A stretch of 5,765 bases of DNA from Lachnospiraceae bacterium (GCA_014804185.1 JAAVAG010000128.1:1-5765), one strand, 5' to 3'; positions 1-5,071 are shown, counted from the first letter of the stretch. Numbers and translations: made by a program. The notes: generated from the letters alone by a model not told the origin.

Positions 1-423
1 GGTCGGAAAACTCTCCCCGCTCTCTGAAAACCACTGTATTCCATAGACAGATTTCAGCCTTTCCACCATTGCCTTTTTCATAATAGACTGTATATCCGAA
101 GGACTGAACAGTTTACTCTTTACACTGGCCGCCTTGGCCACCCAGAATCTGCCGTCCCGGGGGATATACTCTTCCCAGGGCAGGCCTTTGGTCTGTTCAA
201 AAAGTTCTTCAAATGACTCCGCATGGAATCTTCCCACTTTGATCAATATCCGCTCCGCTGTGCGCAGAAAGATATTGCCGCGGCAGAGCGCCTCCTCGTC
301 CCCCAGAAATGTGACGCGCCCGTCGGCTACTTCCGTAATGTCATAGCCCAGATCTATAATTTCCTTTTTCAGCACCGCTTCCATGCCAAAATGACACGGC
401 GCTATCAATTCCATCCTTTTCAT
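1..423 (-). CDS. rlmL: THUMP-domain class I SAM-dependent rRNA methyltransferase, RlmL/YpsC family (N-terminal part)
   Basis: Translating the minus strand from 423 gives 141 uninterrupted codons that run off the left edge. The protein begins MKRMELIAPCHFGMEAVLKK, then a G-Y-D-I-T-E-V-x-D-G-R-V-T-F block, the usual start of the YpsC/RlmL family: an N-terminal ferredoxin-like domain (about residues 1-60) and a THUMP RNA-binding domain (about 60-141, including RTAERILIKVGRF and FWVAKAASVKSKLFSPSDIQ). The methyltransferase domain, with its SAM site and NPPY motif, lies outside the window. Family members methylate N2 of a guanine in 23S rRNA (G2445 in E. coli), in the cytoplasm during ribosome assembly. 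Clostridial members are usually about 370-380 residues, so roughly 60% is missing. The start at 423 matches the family N-terminus and has a GGGTG five bases upstream. In-frame ATGs at 435 (behind AGGTG) and 414 are alternatives. The gene has its own promoter and lies alone behind a terminator. The family call is firm; the exact target base is inferred. Confidence 0.88.
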   Translation of the reverse strand, partial: MKRMELIAPCHFGMEAVLKKEIIDLGYDITEVADGRVTFLGDEEALCRGNIFLRTAERILIKVGRFHAESFEELFEQTKGLPWEEYIPRDGRFWVAKAASVKSKLFSPSDIQSIMKKAMVERLKSVYGIQWFSESGESFPT

Positions 424-464
424 ATATACACCCATCCGCACCTGTCCGAATTCTTACAAGGGAC

Positions 465-494
465 AGTATACCACTACAAACCGTATCCCTACAA
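465..494 (-). promoter_or_regulatory. Predicted SigA-type extended -10 promoter for the rRNA methyltransferase gene
   Basis: On the minus strand TATACT (465-470) is preceded by TGG, which makes an extended -10 element. A weak -35, TTGTAG (489-494), lies 18 bp upstream. Transcription would start about 35 bases before the ATG at 423. It lies just downstream of the terminator at 524-555, so the methyltransferase gene appears to be its own transcription unit. This is prediction from consensus only. Confidence 0.5.
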
Positions 495-523
495 TCACTT
501 TTTTCCATAAGTTTCTTCCGCAC

Positions 524-555
524 ACAAAAAGAGACGCCGCAAAGCGTCCCTCTTC
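524..555 (-). terminator. Rho-independent terminator after the Asn/Gln-rich gene
   Basis: AAGAGACGC (529-537) pairs with GCGTC plus TCTT (544-554), giving nine pairs with a two-base bulge and a six-base loop. In the minus direction the hairpin is followed directly by TTTTTGTGTG. It lies about 45 bases after the stop codon of the small gene at 598-750 and before the methyltransferase promoter. Confidence 0.7.
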
Positions 556-597
556 GCATTTCCCTGGTATAATAAACTCGAAATGCCAGCCGAAATA

Positions 598-750
598 TTA
601 GTAGTTCTTCTGGTTGCTGTTGTTCTTCTGGTTGTTGTTCTGATTGCTGTTCTGGCTGTTGTTCTGATTGCTGTTCTGGTTGTTGTTCTGGCAGTTATGA
701 CTGCTGTTCTGACTGCTGTTCTGATTGTTATTCTGATTGTTGTTGGACAT
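598..750 (-). CDS. Small Asn/Gln/Ser-rich low-complexity protein, 50 residues, function unknown
   Basis: The start ATG at 748-750 is preceded by a perfect AGGAGG with about eight bases of spacing, which decides this start over the longer frame beginning at 804. The product has 25 Asn, 10 Gln and 9 Ser among 50 residues, plus one Cys (20), one His (18), two Lys and a C-terminal Tyr. It has no hydrophobic segment and no recognisable domain. Gln recurs every four residues (6, 10, 14, a His at 18, then 21, 25, 29, 33, 37, 41), with one register slip around the Cys. At DNA level this is a degenerate 12-bp repeat. It is probably disordered. A strong ribosome site, a promoter-like region and a terminator of its own suggest a real, expressed gene rather than a chance frame. 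Asn/Gln-rich small proteins are known among spore proteins of Firmicutes (gamma-type SASP, some coat proteins), but no SASP signature is visible, so a spore role is only a guess. Confidence 0.72.
   Translation of the reverse strand: MSNNNQNNNQNSSQNSSHNCQNNNQNSNQNNSQNSNQNNNQKNNSNQKNY
601..747. repeat. Degenerate 12-bp tandem repeat inside the Asn/Gln-rich gene
   Basis: On the plus strand the unit is close to GTTGTTGTTCTG with variants such as ATTGCTGTTCTG, read on the minus strand as CAG plus three Asn or Ser codons. About ten units can be recognised. A short shift near the centre (around 690-697) puts the two halves in different registers of the four-residue period. The repeat keeps the reading frame throughout, as expected for a coding microsatellite-like array. 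Confidence 0.75.
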
Positions 751-783
751 TTGGTTTTCCTCCTGTTGATTTTTAGTTACAAC

Positions 784-815
784 AGTAGTATGGATATGTC
801 GCAAAGAAAATATAC
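784..815 (-). promoter_or_regulatory. Possible sporulation-sigma (SigE/SigK-like) promoter of the Asn/Gln-rich gene
   Basis: On the minus strand CATACTACT (784-792) resembles the CATACAAT-type -10 of SigE promoters (also CATAnnnTA of SigK). GTATATTT (808-815) lies 15 bp upstream and resembles the ATATT-containing SigE -35. I see no good SigA pair between 755 and 845. A start about 30 bases before the ATG would fit the AGGAGG position. Short AT-rich matches like this arise easily by chance. Confidence 0.3.
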
Positions 816-845
816 ATATTTATGACTGGGACTTTAGTACTATTT

Positions 846-1295
846 TTACCTGTGCCCACCATTTTTTAACATTTTTACCAGCATAACGATCACCCAGACC
901 ATCAGCACAAAAGGCGCAAGCCACCACACAAACATAAGCAGCAGCAGAAGCACCACCAACAGAAGTACTGCCAGCAGAACCCACACCCAAACCGGGACTC
1001 TCCGGAACTGATAGTTCCGATGTCCGTATGTCCTATACGTCTGACCCACATCCTCCTCATATTTCTGATGCTGCCCGCTGGCGCTCCCCTGCGCGTTCCT
1101 GCCGGCGTCAACGATGGATCTGGCAATCAGCCGGGGATTCCCCAGCTGTTGCAGCACCTCGCTCTCCGTCCTGCCCCGCCGGATCTGAGCATTGATATAC
1201 TCCTCATAATACCGCTTGTGCTACTCCACGGCTTTCTCACTGAGATGTACGCTGAGCGCTGCCTTAAGCTCATCCAGAAATTCCTGTTTCGTCAT
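846..1295 (-). pseudogene. HAAS-domain (DUF1700 family) membrane protein interrupted by one in-frame TAG
   Basis: From the ATG at 1293-1295 the frame reads MTKQEFLDELKAAL...EKAVE, then TAG at 1221-1223 (codon 25), then HKRYYEEYINAQIRRG and ESEVLQQLGNPRLIARSI without any other break to the TAA at 846. This is the DUF1700/HAAS pattern: an N-terminal helical domain (residues about 1-70, with the RYYEEYI and LG-P-IA hallmarks), a polar linker, then two hydrophobic helices (about residues 100-140 of the 149-codon frame) and a basic C-terminal tail. HAAS proteins sit in the membrane and often accompany PadR regulators, but none is visible here. The ATG at 1301 is in frame and nearer to AAGGGG; 1295 was chosen because it matches the usual family start. 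Restart at GTG 1155-1157, six bases after GGAG, could yield a 103-residue protein lacking the HAAS domain. A single base change (GAG, CAG, TAC or TAT to TAG), a sequencing error or readthrough would each explain the break. Confidence 0.8.
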
Positions 1296-1327
1296 CGCCA
1301 TAATACCCCTTGTATGCTATGCGGATT

Positions 1328-1717
1328 TTAAAACATCCGGTCCATTCCCGGACCTTCCTCCAGTCTGCGGCGGTAAGTGTCCGGATCCTTTTTCATATTC
1401 AGCATTGTGCGGAACGCCCGCAGCACCATGCCTTCTTTGTTACACATATCTGTATTTTTACCGGAATCATGAAACAGATTGTATCGATCCATCTGCCACA
1501 CAAACATGTCTGTCAGGCCATAACCGCAAAACTTCACCCGATCTTCAAAACTGTGATGTTCCAGGTAGTATACAAATTCATCATATACCTCTGTGTCATT
1601 CAGAAGATCCGTCCAGAGTTCGTTGCACCACTCCACCGGCTGTCCCGCGTACTCTCCCAGCCTGCAGAGACATTCATACACTTTTACTTTTCTCGCGTCA
1701 TACAATATTCCGTTCAT
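1328..1717 (-). CDS. Small soluble protein of unknown function, Clostridia-type (129 residues)
   Basis: The reading frame encodes a charged, aromatic-rich protein starting MNGILYDARKVKVYECLCRL, without signal peptide or membrane segment. Conspicuous stretches are GQPVEWCNELWTDLL (residues about 25-39), YDEFVYYLEHHSFEDR (45-60), GYGLTDMFVWQMDRYN (65-80) and MVLRAFRTML (87-96); it contains four Cys (16, 31, 64, 82). The conserved look of Trp/Tyr/His positions suggests a real folded family, and I have the impression of similar unnamed proteins in Lachnospiraceae, but I can assign no function. The start is uncertain: the ATG at 1717 touches GGAGA with almost no spacing, and a GTG at 1726 adds MRR. 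The HAAS gene follows after about 30 bases with no terminator between, so the two are probably cotranscribed. Confidence 0.75.
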   Translation of the reverse strand: MNGILYDARKVKVYECLCRLGEYAGQPVEWCNELWTDLLNDTEVYDEFVYYLEHHSFEDRVKFCGYGLTDMFVWQMDRYNLFHDSGKNTDMCNKEGMVLRAFRTMLNMKKDPDTYRRRLEEGPGMDRMF

Positions 1718-1736
1718 TCTCCGCACTTTCTGTCAT

Positions 1737-1765
1737 AGTATAACATGCCGTATTTTATTCGTAAA
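1737..1765 (-). promoter_or_regulatory. Predicted SigA promoter for the unknown-protein/HAAS pair
   Basis: On the minus strand TTTACG (1760-1765), 17 bp and TATACT (1737-1742) make a fair SigA pair. The predicted start lies only about 12 bases before ATG 1717 and about 4 before GTG 1726, so the mRNA would have a very short leader. This favours the ATG but leaves little room for a normal ribosome site. Confidence 0.45.
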
Positions 1766-1770
1766 TATAT

Positions 1771-1801
1771 GAAAAAGAAACGTATTATAAACTTTTTATA
1801 A
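1771..1801 (-). terminator. Weak terminator-like AT hairpin after the cardiolipin synthase gene
   Basis: TTATAAA (1785-1791) and TTTATAA (1795-1801) form a seven-pair stem with a three-base loop, ten bases past the cls stop codon. In the minus direction TACG and then TTTCTTTTTC follow. The stem has no G-C pair, so termination would be weak and some transcription could continue into the unit at 1717. Confidence 0.3.
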
Positions 1802-1810
1802 ATCGTCCGG

Positions 1811-3364
1811 TCACATAAGCGGCCCGAACAGATTCATCACATGCCCCGCCACTTTCCAGAGCGGATTCAACTTCCGGTATGTTTCCATCGTGATTTCTTC
1901 GGACACTGCCGTTGTATTCTGAAAATCTCTCTCCACATCCGCCACTACCGGACACCGGTAGAAATAAGCCGCGCATTCAAAATGATGATACAGGCTTCTG
2001 TAGTCCAGATTAATGGTGCCGACCACAGCTTTGCAGTCGTCGGACACAAAACATTTCGCATGGACAAACCCCGGCGTATATTCATACAGACGCACGCCCG
2101 CCTCCAGCAGGGCCGGATAATAGGTTCTGGCAATGGCAAACGCGTAAGCCTTGTCCGGAATATGCGGCAGCAGCAGCTTCACTTCCACACCGCGCCGGGC
2201 CGCAAACTGAATCGCCTGCAGCATGGCGCTGTCCACAATAAAATAAGGTGTCATGATATGTACATATCCGACGGCCGTATTCAGGATGTCTATATAAACC
2301 TTTTCCGCCACATTTTCTTTTCTGTTGGGTCCGTCCCCATAAGGGATCATAAATCCCTCTCCGAAATCACTGTCATATTTGTGCAGATACTTTTCGTAGT
2401 CGCTGGCGGCCATTTCCTCCGTGCGTTTCTTCCCCACATCCCATGTGCGCAGAAACATCATGGTAAAACTGTCCACTGCTTTTCCGGTAATCTTCACCGC
2501 GGTGTCCTTCCAGTGGCCGAACCGCTGCTTTTTGTTGACATATTCATCTGCGAGATTTACTCCCCCGGTATATGCCACTCTGCCGTCCACAACCAGAATT
2601 TTTCGATGATCCCGGTTGTTCTGATGTGTGGAAAGCATGGGAATGATGGGAGAAAACGCCTTCGTTCTGATCCCGAAAGCCTCCATCTTTTCAGGGTAAT
2701 TATAGGGCAGAAGCATCAGGGAGCACATGCCGTCATACATAAACCGCACTTCCACACCCTCCGCCACTTTCTCTTTCAGTATGTCCAATATACTGTCCCA
2801 CATGACACCCGGCTCCACGATAAAATATTCCAGAAAGATAAATTCTTTCGCCGCCCGCAGTTCCTGCAGCATATCTTTCCATTTTTCCTCGCCCACCGGG
2901 AAATACACCGCCTCACCGCCCGCGTAGGTGGGATATCCTCCCGTCTCCTCAAGATATGCGGAGAGACTGCCCATATGCACGTTCTGCGCGGCCAGCCGTT
3001 CTCTGACGCCGCTTTCCGTACGCATATAACTGCCCGTATCGGATATCACCTGGTTGAGCATTTTCTTCATGGTGCGGCTTCCCCAGTTCCGCTCCACGTA
3101 GACATAGAGCAGCGCTCCGAAAATCGGAAAAACACAGACCGGAATCAGCCACGCGATCTTAAATTCCGGCAAATCCTCCTTGTTGACCAGATAAAACAGC
3201 ACCGCGACACCTAAAAGAGTCAGAAATGCCCACAGAAAACTGATATACTGCCCAAGCCACAAAATACCGCTGACCATAACGCCGATCTGCAGGATCAGCA
3301 TCAATATGATAAAAATCGTCCGGCTGAATACAACCTTTCCCAAAACGCGAAACACTTTCCTCAT
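1811..3364 (-). CDS. cls: Cardiolipin synthase, phospholipase D superfamily
   Basis: The 517-residue product joins two phosphatidylglycerol molecules into cardiolipin plus glycerol at the inner membrane face, if it acts like the rest of the bacterial Cls family. Three hydrophobic segments lie at about residues 12-34, 41-60 and 70-90; usual bacterial Cls has two N-terminal segments plus the soluble part, so the first may be an extra anchor, as often seen in Clostridia. The PLD domains carry both complete HKD motifs: HRKILVVD (H253, K255, D260, followed by TGG) and HAKCFVSD (H435, K437, D442, followed by GTINLDYRS). Length is normal for the family (about 480-520). The start at 3364 follows GGAGG with about ten bases of spacing; the frame stays open upstream to 3457, but that part overlaps the DUF6171 gene and lacks a ribosome site. 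It is the second gene of an operon, 17 bases after the DUF6171 stop. Substrate choice is inferred; a related PLD-type transferase cannot be excluded. Confidence 0.93.
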   Translation of the reverse strand: MRKVFRVLGKVVFSRTIFIILMLILQIGVMVSGILWLGQYISFLWAFLTLLGVAVLFYLVNKEDLPEFKIAWLIPVCVFPIFGALLYVYVERNWGSRTMKKMLNQVISDTGSYMRTESGVRERLAAQNVHMGSLSAYLEETGGYPTYAGGEAVYFPVGEEKWKDMLQELRAAKEFIFLEYFIVEPGVMWDSILDILKEKVAEGVEVRFMYDGMCSLMLLPYNYPEKMEAFGIRTKAFSPIIPMLSTHQNNRDHRKILVVDGRVAYTGGVNLADEYVNKKQRFGHWKDTAVKITGKAVDSFTMMFLRTWDVGKKRTEEMAASDYEKYLHKYDSDFGEGFMIPYGDGPNRKENVAEKVYIDILNTAVGYVHIMTPYFIVDSAMLQAIQFAARRGVEVKLLLPHIPDKAYAFAIARTYYPALLEAGVRLYEYTPGFVHAKCFVSDDCKAVVGTINLDYRSLYHHFECAAYFYRCPVVADVERDFQNTTAVSEEITMETYRKLNPLWKVAGHVMNLFGPLM

Positions 3365-3381
3365 GATCCGTTTCCCTCCGC

Positions 3382-3636
3382 TTACCACTGATCCATCGGG
3401 CAGGACCTGGCCGCCACCGCCGCCCGCAGTTCCACATAACAGCCGCACACCCTGCACATGCCCTGCAGCAGTCTGTCACAGGAAAGGCACACAGAAAGAC
3501 GGCTCTCATATAAGCCGTCTTCCGCCCTGATATCCCGGTCAAGATTCTTTATATATTCCTGCAAATTCTGAAAAATCATTTCCTGATCCGCAATATCCCT
3601 AGTCAGACATCTTCTGCATATTCTGCGCTCGTCCAT
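3382..3636 (-). CDS. DUF6171 family cysteine-rich protein, probably zinc-binding
   Basis: This 84-residue protein starts MDERRICRRCLTRD and shows two cysteine clusters: C7-x2-C10 near the start, then CLSC (51-54), GMCRVCGC (59-66) and a last Cys in CPMDQW (80). The spacing CxxC...CxxC...CxxCGC-(F/Y)-VE-RAA...CP is the pattern I know for DUF6171, a small Clostridia family of unknown role, and it looks like a zinc ribbon or a double zinc site. No membrane segment is present, so it should be cytosolic. The start at 3636 has AAGGA nine bases upstream. It is the first gene of the operon with cls. The link suggests, without proving, a role tied to the membrane enzyme or its regulation. Confidence 0.85.
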   Translation of the reverse strand: MDERRICRRCLTRDIADQEMIFQNLQEYIKNLDRDIRAEDGLYESRLSVCLSCDRLLQGMCRVCGCYVELRAAVAARSCPMDQW

Positions 3637-3693
3637 TTTCCCGATTCCTTCATAAAACGCCGTCCCCAGACTGCTCTCTGCCTCATATAAGCT

Positions 3694-3722
3694 ATAGTAA
3701 TGCCAAACGGGAATTTTGTAAA
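3694..3722 (-). promoter_or_regulatory. Predicted SigA promoter of the DUF6171-cls operon
   Basis: On the minus strand TTTACA (3717-3722), 17 bp and TACTAT (3694-3699) form a reasonable SigA pair about 55 bases before the DUF6171 start. Its -35 lies about 20 bp from the -35 of the divergent tRNA promoter. Confidence 0.5.
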
Positions 3723-3742
3723 CTGATTTTCTTCAAAAAGTA

Positions 3743-3771
3743 TTGACAACCGCCATTTATTCATGTAATAT
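3743..3771 (+). promoter_or_regulatory. Strong SigA promoter of tRNA-Arg
   Basis: TTGACA (3743-3748) is a perfect -35 and TAATAT (3766-3771) a good -10, separated by exactly 17 bp. Transcription should start near 3778, about 24 bases before the mature tRNA 5' end, so a short leader would be removed by RNase P. Confidence 0.8.
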
Positions 3772-3801
3772 ACTAACTGTTGCAGGCATTGTTCTGTATG
3801 T

Positions 3802-3875
3802 GTGCGTTTAGCTCAGCTGGATAGAGCGTTTGGCTACGGACCAAAAGGTCGGGGGTTCGAATCCTCTAACGCACG
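3802..3875 (+). tRNA. tRNA-Arg (anticodon ACG)
   Basis: A complete cloverleaf of 74 bases can be drawn. The acceptor stem GTGCGTT (3802-3808) pairs perfectly with AACGCAC (3868-3874), followed by discriminator G3875. The D stem is GCTC/GAGC (3811-3814, 3824-3827) with the AGCTGGATA loop. The anticodon stem is TTTGG/CCAAA (3829-3833, 3841-3845) with loop CTACGGA, anticodon ACG at 3836-3838. The T stem is GGGGG/CCTCT with two G-U pairs, and the T loop is TTCGAAT. A34 is expected to be edited to inosine by TadA, reading CGU, CGC and CGA. No CCA is encoded, so RNase Z and a CCA-adding enzyme are needed. Confidence 0.95.
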
Positions 3876-3944
3876 TCTTTGCGTTTTACGCACGTCTTTG
3901 CGTTTTACGCACGTCTTTGCGTTTTACGCACGTCTTTGCGTTTT
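3869..3944 (+). repeat. Four perfect 19-bp tandem repeats beginning inside the tRNA-Arg 3' end
   Basis: The unit ACGCACGTCTTTGCGTTTT occurs at 3869-3887, 3888-3906, 3907-3925 and 3926-3944 with no mismatch. The first copy includes the last seven bases of the tRNA (acceptor 3' strand and discriminator). A degraded fifth copy may follow (GCGCTCGTTAG from 3945). Each unit can fold ACGCA with TGCGT, followed by TTT, so each looks like a small terminator. The opposite register, TGCGT-TTT-ACGCA, is also possible. Confidence 0.95.
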
Positions 3945-3972
3945 GCGCTCGTTAGTCAGAAAGACAAAGTTC

Positions 3973-4014
3973 AGGCGGTGTAGGGATGATTTCCCTGCAC
4001 CGCTTCCTTTATTC
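3973..4014 (+). terminator. Strong hairpin terminator after tRNA-Arg and its repeat array
   Basis: GCGGTGTAGGGA (3975-3986) pairs with TCCCTGCACCGC (3992-4003): twelve pairs including one G-U, a five-base loop, extendable by two weak pairs at the base. It is followed by TTCCTTTATT. The T tract is imperfect, but stem strength and position support termination of the tRNA transcript before the PHP gene. Confidence 0.7.
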
Positions 4015-4174
4015 CTGCTGCAGGCACACATTTACTTCGCAGCAGCCTGGTCCATAAAATGCCCTGTGAATTGTTAACCTATTTCTTCCAATTGTTCGTT
4101 TGTTCTGGATTTTTATTTTTGACTGTGATAGACTGTAACAGGATTGATGAGAATAAAATATTGTTAAGAAAGGC

Positions 4175-5038
4175 ATGATGATCTGTATGAATTTTGATAT
4201 GAAAAACTCCAGCACAGCAAAACTTGACATGGCAAAACTTGACATGGCAAAGTTTGACATGCACTGTCATACCAAAGAAGGCTCTCTGGACGGCAAAATC
4301 CATTTGGAAGAATATGTCTCGATCCTGAAATCCAAAGGCTACAGCGGCATGCTCGTCACAGACCACAATTCCTACGAGGCATACCGTCATTACACGCGTC
4401 ACCAGTCGGATGAAATTTTCAAAGACTTTGTCCTGCTGAAAGGCATCGAATACGACACTATCGATGCGGGACATATTCTGGTGATTATGCCGGAACATAC
4501 AAAACTCCCTCTGCTGGAACTGAGGGGGCTTCCTGTTTCCATATTGATCGATCTGGTTCACCGCTTCGGCGGTATCCTTGGTCCCGCACATCCCTGCGGG
4601 GAGAAATATTTAAGTCTCCTGAACACCAGACGCTACCGCAAAAATCCCGCTATCCTGGGAGAATTTGATTTTATGGAGACATTTAATGCCTGCGAGGCGG
4701 AACACTCCAACCGCCAGGCCGCTGCTCTTGCCGCAAAATATAATCTGCCGGGATTCGGTGGAAGCGACGCCCACAAGACAGACTGTGCGGGATTTGGCTT
4801 TACCGAATTCGAAACACCCATCACCTGTGAATCAGAGCTGATCGCGGCAGTCCGGGCAAAGGCATGCATCCGCAGCGGAGGAACCCTCTATCACGGCACC
4901 ACCAAAGAGAAAATCGGCAGGGCGAACGATCTTCTTGTGTATTCTTTCTGGCTGTACAATAAAACAGCGGGACTCATGCGCTGTCACCAAAGACATCTGG
5001 CAATGGCCTCCTGCGGGTTTTCTGTCAGAAACACATAA
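4175..5038 (+). CDS. PHP-domain metal-dependent phosphoesterase-like protein with PHP_C-type tail
   Basis: The 287-residue product carries all hallmark PHP metal ligands: HCH (H30, H32), VTDHNS (D63, H64), GIEYD (E92), H100, GPAHP (H139) and GGSDAH (D198, H200). The block EFDFMETFNACEAEHSNRQA followed by LA-KY-LPGFGGSDAH is typical of stand-alone PHP proteins with a PHP-associated C-terminal region, cytosolic hydrolases of phosphate esters (nucleotides or nucleic-acid ends); the substrate here cannot be read from sequence. AAGAAAGG precedes two adjacent ATGs at 4175 and 4178; the spacing favours 4178, and 4175 is given as the outer limit. Family members usually begin a few residues before HxH, so the first 28 residues, which contain the repeated AKLDM motif, are an unusual extension. 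A possible weak promoter is TAGACT (4129-4134) with TAAAAT (4154-4159), at a long 19-bp spacing. The gene ends in a hairpin shared with the convergent psd gene. Confidence 0.88.
   Translation: MMICMNFDMKNSSTAKLDMAKLDMAKFDMHCHTKEGSLDGKIHLEEYVSILKSKGYSGMLVTDHNSYEAYRHYTRHQSDEIFKDFVLLKGIEYDTIDAGHILVIMPEHTKLPLLELRGLPVSILIDLVHRFGGILGPAHPCGEKYLSLLNTRRYRKNPAILGEFDFMETFNACEAEHSNRQAAALAAKYNLPGFGGSDAHKTDCAGFGFTEFETPITCESELIAAVRAKACIRSGGTLYHGTTKEKIGRANDLLVYSFWLYNKTAGLMRCHQRHLAMASCGFSVRNT
4217..4261 (+). repeat. 15-bp triplication at the N-terminus of the PHP gene
   Basis: GCAAAACTTGACATG occurs twice without mismatch (4217-4231, 4232-4246) and a third time with two changes (4247-4261), encoding AKLDM, AKLDM, AKFDM directly before the HCH motif. 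Each unit ends in an in-frame ATG. A more distant relative may be ATGAATTTTGATATG at 4187-4201 (MNFDM). Confidence 0.93.
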
Positions 5039-5066
5039 TCCCTGTGACCATTTGTCCACAGGGATT
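5037..5066. terminator. Bidirectional hairpin between the convergent PHP and psd genes
   Basis: AATCCCTGTG (5037-5046) pairs perfectly with CACAGGGATT (5057-5066) around a ten-base loop. The left arm starts inside the PHP stop codon, and the right arm ends five bases before the psd stop codon. Neither side has a good T tract, so termination is inferred from position and symmetry. Confidence 0.6.
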
Positions 5067-5071
5067 CCCGC

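Noticed and set aside
846..1157. 103-residue membrane protein as an ordinary intact gene from GTG 1157
   Set aside because: The same frame upstream encodes a convincing HAAS N-terminus up to a TAG, so a broken longer gene is the better call; restart at GTG is kept as an alternative.
1221..1223. TAG as pyrrolysine codon
   Set aside because: HAAS proteins are not known to use pyrrolysine, no Pyl gene is in the window, and this type of organism usually lacks the system.
1841..3214. 457-codon open frame on the plus strand across the cls gene
   Set aside because: It is antisense to a gene with two HKD motifs, has no ribosome site, and its product is His/Arg/Phe-rich without any domain. It is a shadow of codon use in cls.
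3869..3944. CRISPR-like array
   Set aside because: The 19-bp units are directly adjacent, with no spacers, and no cas gene is present. It is a plain tandem repeat.
3778..4026. TGCAGGCA direct repeats on both sides of the tRNA (3781-3788, 4019-4026)
   Set aside because: Eight bases only, with no integrase or element between them beyond the tRNA and its array. Chance is the simplest explanation.
3802..4077. 91-codon plus-strand frame
   Set aside because: It starts inside the tRNA and runs through the 19-bp repeats and terminator, giving a repetitive artefact peptide.
4079..4591. 170-codon minus-strand frame opposite the PHP gene start
   Set aside because: Its repeats are the complement of the AKLDM triplication. 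The plus-strand frame carries complete PHP motifs.
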